From assembly GCA_017484225.1 (NCBI GenBank), contig JAFUTN010000024.1:1-64000 (forward strand): a DNA stretch of 64,000 nt, in the 5' to 3' direction. Position numbers and translations under genes: made by a program. A model generated the notes under the pieces. It saw only the letters and a list, made by a program, of their open reading frames with translations, did no database searches and was not told the origin of the DNA. Source of the DNA: Alphaproteobacteria bacterium. Lineage in GTDB: Bacteria; Pseudomonadota; Alphaproteobacteria; RF32; CAG-239. Of this stretch, positions 36,960 through 45,299 are shown one piece after another; within the stretch, counting starts at the first letter, position 1, and each line of letters begins with the position of its first letter.

Positions 36960-38207
36960 GTGGCTGAAGAGCAAGTAGAAGAAAAGGCTTGGAAATCATC
37001 ATTCACCGAAGGTGGCATAACTTATGCAGCCAGTTTGTTCTGGCAACCTTTATTGAATGCCGATAACCCTATGCCCGAAGTAAAAGAGGCAGCCGAAAAC
37101 ATTCTGGAAGGTGCCGACCTTTATGCCATTCGTAAAGGTAAGTCCACACAGTTTGGTTTGGCAGCTTCGTCGCAAGGCTTTACCCGCGGTCTGCCTGCCG
37201 GTGCCATTTCTTTGATTACCGGTTTAGGAAACATCACATCATTTTTAGCCGTATTCAAGGTTGATAACGGGTGGTGGTATGTATGTTTCAGAAACGACGT
37301 TATTCTCTCCGACGGTGATACGCTTTTTGCCAACGAAAAAGATGCAAAAGACCAATTCATATCAATGTTGGCCGTTCCTGACTGGGATGCAATGTATGCT
37401 CCGGCAGAATGGGGTATTGAAGATGCAAAATCGCCGCAATTAAATGCCATCTTAAGCAAAGGTTTAAGCGTTAAGCTTGATAAAATAGGGGCTTCAAACG
37501 ATACGGTAATGCTTGCCGTTATTGTCGTTGGTTTTGCCATTATTCTGTGGTATGGATACACAAGCTTGCAAAGTATGTTCTTTTCCGAGCCGGAAGCACC
37601 TGTTGTTGCTCCGGTGGAACAGGCAGATGCACCGGCAGAACTTCCTCCTGAAGCTAAACCTTGGGAGGAACTTGTTAACCCGATTGACATGATGAATAAC
37701 TGCTACGAAGCAACAAAATCTGCCGTTGAGCTTGTTGCTCCCGGATGGGATATAGAAGGTATAACCTGCAACAGCGGAGGATTGGTTACATCTTGGCGTC
37801 GTCGTGATGAAGGAAGAATCCCGATGATGGATCAAGCACTCAACGTATCCGGAATTAACTTTTTGTCACGCACACTTTCCAGTGACGGTAATACTTTTAT
37901 GGTAACAATACCGGTAAAGGAAATGTCAACCTTAAACTCTCCTCCGGAATACAATAATACAGACTTAACAAATATTATTAATGACTTAAACCATTCCTTG
38001 AGAATAAACATTGCCACCGAATCCAAAACATGGACTTCACCGCGCGGAAGTGTTTATAACATTATGGGATTTTCTATTCAGTCAAATACAGATCCGTTAA
38101 TGTGGAGAGATTTATTAATGCAATTTTCAGGCTTGACAATTAATGAAATAACTTATGATATTAATAACAAGTCTTGGGTATATAAGGGAGAAATCTATGA
38201 GTTATAA
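36960..38207 (+). CDS. PilO-type inner-membrane pilus protein
   Basis: This 415-residue protein starts at GTG 36960 after GGGAGAAAAGAA. The N-terminal cytoplasmic half resembles PilO2 of IncI thin pili (ADLYAIRKGKSTQFGLAASS, GNITSFLAVFKVDNGWWYVC). It is followed by one membrane helix (NDTVMLAVIVVGFAIILWYGY), a Pro/Glu/Ala linker and a periplasmic domain with two cysteines (NNCYEATKSAVELV, GITCNSGGLVTSWRR). In this family it bridges the cytoplasmic ATPase and the periplasmic PilP. Its stop overlaps the PilP start, indicating coupled translation. Confidence 0.8.
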   Translation: MAEEQVEEKAWKSSFTEGGITYAASLFWQPLLNADNPMPEVKEAAENILEGADLYAIRKGKSTQFGLAASSQGFTRGLPAGAISLITGLGNITSFLAVFKVDNGWWYVCFRNDVILSDGDTLFANEKDAKDQFISMLAVPDWDAMYAPAEWGIEDAKSPQLNAILSKGLSVKLDKIGASNDTVMLAVIVVGFAIILWYGYTSLQSMFFSEPEAPVVAPVEQADAPAELPPEAKPWEELVNPIDMMNNCYEATKSAVELVAPGWDIEGITCNSGGLVTSWRRRDEGRIPMMDQALNVSGINFLSRTLSSDGNTFMVTIPVKEMSTLNSPPEYNNTDLTNIINDLNHSLRINIATESKTWTSPRGSVYNIMGFSIQSNTDPLMWRDLLMQFSGLTINEITYDINNKSWVYKGEIYEL

Positions 38208-39732
38208 TCTTAAAAACAAAAGTGTAGTATTGTTTGCTGTTACATTAGCTATGCTGACAATGTCCGGCGGAGTTGCATATTCCGCTGACCAAGCAGTTGC
38301 AAACAACCCGAATGTTGACAACTCCTCAATAATGGAATCTGATGATGTTTTAGGTGACCTCGGTGTTGAAGAAAATGAATCAAATGCACCGGCACAAAAT
38401 GCGGAGCAAGCCGTAACAGCAACGGATGAAGAATTGTTCGGACTGGATGAAGAAGCTCCCGAAGTTGCTCCTCAGAATACGGAGGCGGAAAATCCTGTTG
38501 CAACGGCAGACAATGTATCTGACAACGTTGATGACGGCGCCTTACTGACTCCTCCGGAAAAAATTTCCGATAATGCAAATCCGGATGATTTGACTGCCGA
38601 CCCTATTCAAATAGAAGAGCCGAAATCTCCGTTTGAAAAGTATGGTAATGCGATTCTCTCTAAGGTTGATAATGATTTATTTAACCAAATGTCCAATATT
38701 GAAAAACAGACAACACTCTTGAACTTGGAATTAAGACGTGAACAAGTTCAAAACCAGATTGATGCCTTGAGAGCTCAGCGTGAAAAAGCCAGCCGTGAAG
38801 AACAGCAGCGTATTTTGGAAGAAGAACAGAAAATAAAAGATAATGAAGCCAGAAGAAAAGCCGAATTGCTGGAAGCCGAAGCAAGAGTTAAAGAAAAAGA
38901 AATTGAACTTGAAAAAGTTAAACAGGCGAAAGTTCTTAACGAATATATGAATGAAATGCTTATAATCAATCAACAATGGGTTGAAAATAACGCTATTTTG
39001 ACCAAGCGGGTTGAAACTCTGTTGAAAGAAAAAACAGCTATTGTGGAAGATTTTAATTCTAAAATGGCGAACTTGAAACAACAGGTTATCGGTATTGAAA
39101 GTTTGGCAAACGAAGCAGAAAAAATTCACCGCGCGCAGATTGATTCTTTGAACAAACAAATAACAAAGCTCAGACAATCTTTGGTTGATAATGAAAATAC
39201 CATGAAGCAAATGCAAAGCGGTGACTTGAATAATCCGTTTGCAAACGGATTAGACCCTAATGCTATAGACATGTCAAAAGAATATGCCATTATGGATATA
39301 ACCGGAAAAGGTGATAATATTGTAGCTAAAATCGTAAGCACCGACGGAACAACCTTTATTGTTCGCAAAGGTTCGGTATTAAAAGGAGGAGAGGTTGTTT
39401 CTTCCATCTCCGATAACTATATTGCTTTTGATAAACATGGTATAACCAGCTACTTATACACCGGTGGAACAGTTATGCAATATGAGCCGACAAAATCATT
39501 TAATGATGCCGCCAAAACACCTGAAAAGGCCGAAGCGGTTAAAACCAACCAGCAGACAATCCGCAATGTTCGCGGCGTATCGGCTCCGAGCGGTTCCAAT
39601 CTGAAATCAAATTTGCAGAATAACGAAACCAATTTGTCTAAGCCGGTTCAGCAAAATAACAAAACGCAGGTTCGCCGTTCAACCGGTAATGCCGGACTTG
39701 CATCCTTCAGTCAAGGAATGATGGTAAAGTAA
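38197..39732 (+). CDS. PilP-like periplasmic pilus protein with long coiled coil
   Basis: This 511-residue protein is read from the ATG at 38197 (AGGGAGA upstream). It has a signal peptide (SVVLFAVTLAMLTMSGGVAYS), an acidic disordered region, a coiled coil over residues of about 165-340 (QIDALRAQREKASREEQQRI) and a C-terminal domain (IMDITGKGDNIVAKIVSTDG, FIVRKGSVLKGGEVVSSISD) with the fold pattern of PilP, which connects inner-membrane pilus proteins to the secretin. It is far longer than typical PilP because of the coiled coil. It overlaps the PilO gene by 11 nt. Confidence 0.75.
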   Translation: MSYNLKNKSVVLFAVTLAMLTMSGGVAYSADQAVANNPNVDNSSIMESDDVLGDLGVEENESNAPAQNAEQAVTATDEELFGLDEEAPEVAPQNTEAENPVATADNVSDNVDDGALLTPPEKISDNANPDDLTADPIQIEEPKSPFEKYGNAILSKVDNDLFNQMSNIEKQTTLLNLELRREQVQNQIDALRAQREKASREEQQRILEEEQKIKDNEARRKAELLEAEARVKEKEIELEKVKQAKVLNEYMNEMLIINQQWVENNAILTKRVETLLKEKTAIVEDFNSKMANLKQQVIGIESLANEAEKIHRAQIDSLNKQITKLRQSLVDNENTMKQMQSGDLNNPFANGLDPNAIDMSKEYAIMDITGKGDNIVAKIVSTDGTTFIVRKGSVLKGGEVVSSISDNYIAFDKHGITSYLYTGGTVMQYEPTKSFNDAAKTPEKAEAVKTNQQTIRNVRGVSAPSGSNLKSNLQNNETNLSKPVQQNNKTQVRRSTGNAGLASFSQGMMVK

Positions 39733-39739
39733 TATAACA

Positions 39740-41449
39740 ATGGTTGAAGAAGTTAAAAAATCCGAAAGTTCATCAGCAATCACTCCCGAAAAATATGCAA
39801 ATATTGTCGGGAGCGATTCCGGTGAGCAAAAAAAAGAAACTTCTTCAGATATAGTGGTTGAAACCAATAAACAAGATAAAAAAGAAAACTTTTTTGAAAC
39901 TCTTTTTGCTAACGGTAATGAGCTGGTAACGGCAACAAACGGTTCTCTGCAAGTTGACGGAGAGACAAGACACATGTTGGCCTTGTTTTCTGACGGAACT
40001 TATCTTGTTGATGAATCTCACAAATTTGACGGTAAAGTTCTTAACTTCCAATCCATAGCAAAACGCAGAAAATTTACCATTTTTGCTCCGCAATATGTAA
40101 GCGGACAAGAAATTTCGGCCATCTATGCCTATGCCGAACGCGGAACCGGCGAAATTGAATTAAATGCCGAAGAGTCAATAGATTATCAGATGCAAATTGA
40201 CTTTTTGAGTGTTATCAACCGCGCTGCCTCAAAAAAAGTTTCCGATGTCCACGTTATTGTCAGCGATACAACACTTGTGTTGTTTCGTGTCAGCGGTATG
40301 ATGGAACGTGAATTGGAATATTCTAAAGATTGGGGAGAGGCGTTTGTTCGTGCGGCGTTTGCTTCTGCCGATATTTCTGATGCAAACTATGCTCAAAACG
40401 AGTTTCAGGGCGCTCAAAAACTGGGTTCAACACCTTTGCGGGGAACGGACGGAAAGTTAAAATTACCGCATAATGTGTTAGCTATTCGTTTGCAATTCAA
40501 CCCTGTAGCTTTCGGTTCTCAATATTTGGTTATGCGTTTGCTGTATGCAGATGACAACCCTAACGGAAACAGTGATTTAGCCTCACTTGGTTTGGGAGAA
40601 CGAGAAATTAATCTGTTCTACCGTTTACGCGCAAATGCCGTTGGTTTGAACATTATTGCCGGCCCTACGGGTTCCGGAAAGTCAACAACCCTGCAACGTA
40701 ACATGATAAAGCTTGTGCAGGAACATAATGGTGAAATTAACGTTATTACCGTGGAAGATCCGCCGGAGTATCCGATTCCGGGGGCAAGACAAATGCCGGT
40801 AACCAACGCTAATACCGAAGAAGAAAAAGACGAAGAATTTAATAAAGCCTTGTCTGCCGCTTTGCGTTCCGACCCTGACGTTATGATGGTCGGAGAAATT
40901 CGTTCGCTTTCAGCTGCCGGATTGGTGTTTAAAGGGGCGCTTTCCGGTCACAGTGTATGGTCAACTTTGCACGCAAACTCTGCTCCGGCAATTATTACCC
41001 GTTTGCGTGATATGGGTGTGCAATCTTATATGCTGAGCGATCCTGAAATTATGAAAGGTTTGATTTCTCAGCGTCTGTTCCGTAAAATCTGCCCACACTG
41101 CCGTCTATCCATTAAAACGCGCCAAAATGATCCGTCTTTTAAGCGTTTACAAATAGCTTTAGGTGATTTCGGCGTGGAAAACACTTATATTCGCGGTCCG
41201 GGCTGCAAATTTTGCGGCGGTAAAGGTGTTATCGGCAGAATGAGCGTGCCGGAAATTATTATTCCGGATTCTCGTTTTCTGCAACTTTTGGTAAACGGAG
41301 ACACCAAAAATGCCATTGATTACTGGGTAAGCGAACTTGACGGACGCCCGCTCAGAGATGCCGCCATTGAACGTATGCTCAAAGGTTTGATTGATTTAGA
41401 TGAAGTTGAACGCTGGTGCGGTTTATTAGACCAGAGACCGATTTACTAG
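39740..41449 (+). CDS. pilQ: PilQ/GspE-family pilus assembly ATPase
   Basis: This 569-residue cytoplasmic hexameric ATPase drives pilus extension. Walker A GPTGSGKST is at residues 308-316, with the aspartate-box region VITVEDPPEYPIPGARQMPV, Walker B SDPDVMMVGEIRS and His box GHSVWSTLHANSA. The C-terminal zinc-binding cysteines (CPHC and CKFCGGKG) mark the GspE/PilB branch rather than VirB11. The N-terminal 150 residues are a family-specific extension. The gene begins 7 nt after the PilP stop. The PilQ name follows the IncI thin-pilus nomenclature. Confidence 0.92.
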   Translation: MVEEVKKSESSSAITPEKYANIVGSDSGEQKKETSSDIVVETNKQDKKENFFETLFANGNELVTATNGSLQVDGETRHMLALFSDGTYLVDESHKFDGKVLNFQSIAKRRKFTIFAPQYVSGQEISAIYAYAERGTGEIELNAEESIDYQMQIDFLSVINRAASKKVSDVHVIVSDTTLVLFRVSGMMERELEYSKDWGEAFVRAAFASADISDANYAQNEFQGAQKLGSTPLRGTDGKLKLPHNVLAIRLQFNPVAFGSQYLVMRLLYADDNPNGNSDLASLGLGEREINLFYRLRANAVGLNIIAGPTGSGKSTTLQRNMIKLVQEHNGEINVITVEDPPEYPIPGARQMPVTNANTEEEKDEEFNKALSAALRSDPDVMMVGEIRSLSAAGLVFKGALSGHSVWSTLHANSAPAIITRLRDMGVQSYMLSDPEIMKGLISQRLFRKICPHCRLSIKTRQNDPSFKRLQIALGDFGVENTYIRGPGCKFCGGKGVIGRMSVPEIIIPDSRFLQLLVNGDTKNAIDYWVSELDGRPLRDAAIERMLKGLIDLDEVERWCGLLDQRPIY

Positions 41450-41459
41450 GGAGATAACA

Positions 41460-42581
41460 ATGCCTGAAATACAAAAGCAAAATGCCTTTTCAAAAGCAAT
41501 GAAAACAAGTACTAACAAGTATATTGCCGGATTTGCTAAGATTGTCTGCAGTCTTTCAAACAAGAAAAGACTTAAAATTTATCGTAAATTGGCAGCGTTA
41601 CTCAGAAACCGCTTTTCCTTAATGAATGCTCTGGAAATGGTGTATAACGGTTTATCCGAAGATGGTAAAAGCCCTTATGAACCTTTAGCTATTGCCGTTG
41701 CCGCATGGGGTAAAGCTTTGCAGGAAGGTCATCCTTTTTCCGATTGCTTAAAAGGATGGGCTCCTAACCGTGAACGACTTATGCTTTCGGTCGGTGACGT
41801 GTCAGACTTGGAAAGTGCTTTCATGAACCTTATTAAGGTGGTTGAGGGTTCAACCAGAATGATTCGCCCGATTGTAAGTGCTATTGCCTACCCGTCATTC
41901 TTATTAATGATGTCAGTGCTTATTTTGTATGCTATCGGTGTTTATATGGTTCCGCCAATGCTTGATGCCGCACCTAACACTATATGGACCGGAACGGCAA
42001 AAACCTTAATTGATGTATCCGAGTGGATTCAGGTTAACTGGCTCATGGCCTTTTCGGTTTTTCCGGCAATAGCTTTTGTTATATACATAACAATCGGTGT
42101 TTGGAGCGGCAAAGTTCGTGTCCGTTTTGACCACTTTCCGCCTTGGTCGTTATACAAAATTTTCACGGGTATTACGTGGCTTTTGGCCTTGTCTGCTTTG
42201 GTTAAAGGCGGTGTTCCGGTGTCCATTGCCCTCACCTCTTTGAAAAAGGATTCCAACCGCTACTTAAAAACTCGTATTGACGGTGCTTTGGCTTACATTA
42301 AAAACGGTGAAAACTTAGGTCAGGCATTAGATAAAGCCGGTCAGGAATTTCCGGATAAGCAAATTATTTCAGATTTAAAAATTTATTCCGAACTTGATAA
42401 CTTTGAAGAAGCCTTGGACAAGCTGGCAAACGAGTGGTTGGAAGAATCGGTGTATATTATTGAACAACGTGCCGAAATCATGAACGCTTTTGCTTTGTTG
42501 TCCGTATCCGGTATTATTGCATGGGCCGTATTCGGCACCTTTGATATGCAAGACCAAATTACAAGCTCTATGGGTAAATAA
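41460..42581 (+). CDS. pilR: PilR/GspF-family inner-membrane platform protein
   Basis: This 373-residue polytopic membrane protein has the GspF/PilC layout: two cytoplasmic helical domains separated by membrane helices (SFLLMMSVLILYAIGVYMV, WLMAFSVFPAIAFVIYITIG) and a final helix near the C terminus (FALLSVSGIIAWAVFGTFD). Typical sequences include RKLAALLRNRFSLMNALEMV and GITWLLALSALVKGGVPVSI. It is the membrane platform on which the ATPase acts. It lies 10 nt after pilQ, with a GGGAGA site. Confidence 0.9.
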   Translation: MPEIQKQNAFSKAMKTSTNKYIAGFAKIVCSLSNKKRLKIYRKLAALLRNRFSLMNALEMVYNGLSEDGKSPYEPLAIAVAAWGKALQEGHPFSDCLKGWAPNRERLMLSVGDVSDLESAFMNLIKVVEGSTRMIRPIVSAIAYPSFLLMMSVLILYAIGVYMVPPMLDAAPNTIWTGTAKTLIDVSEWIQVNWLMAFSVFPAIAFVIYITIGVWSGKVRVRFDHFPPWSLYKIFTGITWLLALSALVKGGVPVSIALTSLKKDSNRYLKTRIDGALAYIKNGENLGQALDKAGQEFPDKQIISDLKIYSELDNFEEALDKLANEWLEESVYIIEQRAEIMNAFALLSVSGIIAWAVFGTFDMQDQITSSMGK

Positions 42582-42590
42582 GGGAAAAAG

Positions 42591-43130
42591 ATGCACTTTT
42601 ATATTGATAAAAAAGATTTCACGAAAAACTACGGCTTATTTACCGCTATCGGTATTATTGTCGCAAGTATTGCTTTGTGCTATATTCTTTTTCACAATCC
42701 TTATAAGAAGATTCATCAGCAAATTTTTGAAATTGCCGCCAGAACAACAAACTATTATCGCGAACGCCCCGGATATTGGAATTTATCAACCGATTCCGCA
42801 CGGGAAGACGGATTAATAAAAGAGGCGGAAAACGGCCTTAGCGAATATGATATTACAATCGGACAAGGAGTTGACGGCAATTTGAGTATGCCGAGTTCTC
42901 AATCTTTTGATGTTGCCTTAAAGCATTTAAGTAAATCCGCTTGTATTTCATTACTTGAACAGGAATTGAGTGCCGAGCAAAAGTTATCACTTATACAAAT
43001 CACTGTTATAAACTCCGACGGGCAAACAGATTTTTCGTGGGGTTCGGAACATAAATTGCCGATAGAAAGATACACATCAAGAGATGTTTGCGCAATCAAA
43101 GAAAACACTCTTATGTGGACTTTTCAATAG
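42591..43130 (+). CDS. pilS: PilS-like type IVb pilin with atypical N terminus
   Basis: This 179-residue protein has one N-terminal hydrophobic helix (LFTAIGIIVASIALCYILF) and a C-terminal domain with the PilS pattern: tyrosine-rich start (TTNYYRERPGYWNLST), an acidic loop, and two cysteines (KSACISLLEQE and RDVCAIKENTLMWTF) in the positions that form the pilin disulphide. The N terminus lacks a convincing class III leader: after the only candidate Gly15 the residues LFTAI do not include the Glu5 needed for classical pilin assembly. It may be a minor or initiator pilin, or the major pilin may be elsewhere. No prepilin peptidase gene is in the window. Confidence 0.7.
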   Translation: MHFYIDKKDFTKNYGLFTAIGIIVASIALCYILFHNPYKKIHQQIFEIAARTTNYYRERPGYWNLSTDSAREDGLIKEAENGLSEYDITIGQGVDGNLSMPSSQSFDVALKHLSKSACISLLEQELSAEQKLSLIQITVINSDGQTDFSWGSEHKLPIERYTSRDVCAIKENTLMWTFQ

Positions 43131-43133
43131 CCG

Positions 43134-44042
43134 CTATTTTCCTTTAACTTGTTTATTTTCCAACTTTTGGCTGATATAAGTTTCAAGTTTTTTACTTGTG
43201 TTTTTTGAAGACTTCAGCAGTAATTTTTTTATCAATGTATCGGCAACTTCCTGCTCGTCCTCGGTAACATCAAACAAAATAAAGTGATTTTGCTGGTCTT
43301 CCCACGGCGCAAAATCTGCAAATTTATCAGAAATTATTTGCAAAGACGACTGCATTTGCATTTTGTTGTTATTGACATCAATATCGGATACCTTTGCCTT
43401 TTTCAAACTCGGAACAATAACAAAATCGGCCAAGTTTTCATCTTCGGTAACATAAAAGTAATCACTGTCCGCAAACAAATTTTTTATGTAGTCTGCATAG
43501 TGGTCGGTTTTTGTATTATCCCACATATTCATCTTACCGATAAAAACCAGTTTTTTTTCGTCCGGACTCTGCGGTTTAAATGAAAGAGTATTATTAACGC
43601 TCTCGGCAATTTCGGCAACATCAGCCGCCTCCGTAAGATGCGGAGGTTCAATCGCCTTGTATTCTTCTATCATAGCGTTCATTTCATCTGCGGTAACACT
43701 CACCACCGCATTAACTTTTACACATATACGCTTAATTTCGTTTAATGTTATTTCGTGCGTCACCTCATGCATATAATTATCAATAATTTGATACGAAATA
43801 ACATCCATGGCCGAAGCACCAAGGTCATTGTTATATTTTTGAATGATGCCGGAAAGTTTGACTGCAGCCAAGCTTGCTTTATCTATTGCTCTGTATTCGG
43901 CAGTATCTTTATCATCATCAGCACGCCTGTCATCACAAGCATCTGCACTAACTTTCACCGGTTCGGGAACATCTTCGGCAAAACAAAGAGGTGCATACAT
44001 AATTGCCGCCGAAAGCAACAGCGCATATTTTCTGTTCATCAT
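43134..44042 (-). CDS. Secreted LpoB-like protein
   Basis: This 302-residue protein has a signal peptide (KYALLLSAAIMYAPLCFA, cleavage before EDVPEP). The C-terminal half has a pattern resembling LpoB/CsgG-like penicillin-binding-protein activators (KLVFIGKMNMWDNTKTDHYA, VTEDENLADFVIVPSLKKAK): a strand naming the protein, a helix, then a statement of residue exposure typical of that fold. The start overlaps the stop of the gene before it (TAATG), so both are co-translated. It converges on the pilus operon with stops 3 nt apart. A role in cell-wall or surface assembly is inferred from the weak family resemblance. Confidence 0.55.
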   Translation of the reverse strand: MMNRKYALLLSAAIMYAPLCFAEDVPEPVKVSADACDDRRADDDKDTAEYRAIDKASLAAVKLSGIIQKYNNDLGASAMDVISYQIIDNYMHEVTHEITLNEIKRICVKVNAVVSVTADEMNAMIEEYKAIEPPHLTEAADVAEIAESVNNTLSFKPQSPDEKKLVFIGKMNMWDNTKTDHYADYIKNLFADSDYFYVTEDENLADFVIVPSLKKAKVSDIDVNNNKMQMQSSLQIISDKFADFAPWEDQQNHFILFDVTEDEQEVADTLIKKLLLKSSKNTSKKLETYISQKLENKQVKGK

Positions 44043-44698
44043 TACCACCAGCTTCTGTCCCCTGCGGCCTGATGCACAACTTCATGCCATTCGCCGAGTT
44101 TTTTACCATAAGTATCATACAAACCGATTGAATACTTTATGGCCGGAATCTGTTTTGTCGGTGTATCAAACCAAGCAACTTCGGATGTAACAACATAATC
44201 AGCCTCCGAACGATTATCCGTCACATCAATATTGTCTGTGTTTTTAAGATTACGCTTAATCGCGCTCACACCTTTTTCAATTCCTCCCGGCATATCCGCT
44301 TCGTTATTTACCGTTTCGGCCACATACATTTTCGCTTTTTTATCCGATTTAAACACACCTTCAATATCATTAATCATTGAACGAACCGTGCGATTTGCCG
44401 AAATCACATAAATTTCCGGTGCATTAGGAATAATGGTTTTTTCTTCGGAGTTTTTATCTTCATCCAAACAGCATGGTCTTTTTTTGGAAACAGTCTCGGT
44501 CACCCGAGGTTTAAGCACCATCGGTGCCGGCTGAACATTTTGGCATGGCGCCCCTTGCACACACGAATAAGAACAAGGCACGCTCACATTTGTCTGCAAC
44601 TCTGCCGCAACCGAATCTTCAAGCTTCTGATTTTCCACTTTTCCTGCCGTGCATGCCGATACTGCAACAACCAGAAAGCCGACAAAAATTTTATTCAT
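44042..44698 (-). CDS. LpoB-like outer-membrane lipoprotein
   Basis: This 218-residue lipoprotein precursor has the signal IFVGFLVVAVSAC with lipobox VSAC (Cys16). A linker with several cysteines follows, then a domain resembling LpoB (YVISANRTVRSMINDIEGVF, SEADYVVTSEVAWFDT, GLYDTYGKKLGEWHEVVHQA), the outer-membrane activator of penicillin-binding proteins. The adjacent downstream gene carries a related domain. The two may form a pair acting at the cell wall; this is inference, and the match is by pattern only. Confidence 0.6.
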   Translation of the reverse strand: MNKIFVGFLVVAVSACTAGKVENQKLEDSVAAELQTNVSVPCSYSCVQGAPCQNVQPAPMVLKPRVTETVSKKRPCCLDEDKNSEEKTIIPNAPEIYVISANRTVRSMINDIEGVFKSDKKAKMYVAETVNNEADMPGGIEKGVSAIKRNLKNTDNIDVTDNRSEADYVVTSEVAWFDTPTKQIPAIKYSIGLYDTYGKKLGEWHEVVHQAAGDRSWW

Positions 44699-44782
44699 TT
44701 TTTCACCTCATTAAAAAAGGACACTTACAGATAAGTCTACACCGTTTAGCTTAAAAATAACTTAATATTTGCAAATACGTCC

Positions 44783-44811
44783 TTGCAAAAAAATAAAGCT
44801 CCTTTTATACT
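44783..44811 (+). promoter_or_regulatory. Probable sigma70-type promoter
   Basis: TTGCAA (44783-44788), a 17-nt spacer and TATACT (44806-44811) precede the gene at 44843 by about 30 nt. It serves the DUF1294 and DUF4139 genes. Confidence 0.6.
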
Positions 44812-44842
44812 CTGTGTGACTTATTGTATCGGAGTAAACATA

Positions 44843-45283
44843 ATGTTGCTGATGTTTTTTGCCATTCTCTGCCCGTTTTTGATATTGGTAAGACCTTTAC
44901 AGAGAAATAAATTTTTTATTTTTTACTTTGCATTAATGATTTTGAGTGCCTACATAACCGAAGAATATTATTTTAAGGTAAAACCTTTATCACACAACGC
45001 CGTTATGCTGTTTATCGTTTACCATATCGCCTGCATAAACATTTCCACGTTTTTTGCCTACTGGGCCGACAAGCGTGCCGCGATTAAAGGTGATTGGCGA
45101 ACTCCGGAGGCTCATTTGCATGCTTTAGAATTTTTGGGCGGGTGGATAGGAGCTCTCTTTGCTCAAAAAATTTTTCATCACAAAAACAAGAAACATTCTT
45201 ATCAGATTATGTTCTGGCTGATGCTTGTTTTGGAGTGTGCTGCAGTTTATATCATATTAAAGTATTTGGGATTTATCTATTAA
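44843..45283 (+). CDS. DUF1294 family membrane protein
   Basis: This 146-residue integral membrane protein has four hydrophobic segments. The conserved DUF1294 motif is clear: YWADKRAAIKGDWRTPEAHL, followed by HALEFLGGWIGALFAQKIFHH and KNKKHSYQIMFW. The biochemical role of the family is unknown. The ATG at 44843 is chosen because GGAG lies 9 nt upstream and because a longer version starting at TTG would overlap the promoter. The next gene starts 16 nt after its stop and is probably co-transcribed. Confidence 0.85.
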   Translation: MLLMFFAILCPFLILVRPLQRNKFFIFYFALMILSAYITEEYYFKVKPLSHNAVMLFIVYHIACINISTFFAYWADKRAAIKGDWRTPEAHLHALEFLGGWIGALFAQKIFHHKNKKHSYQIMFWLMLVLECAAVYIILKYLGFIY

Positions 45284-45299
45284 ACTATGGAGGATTTTT

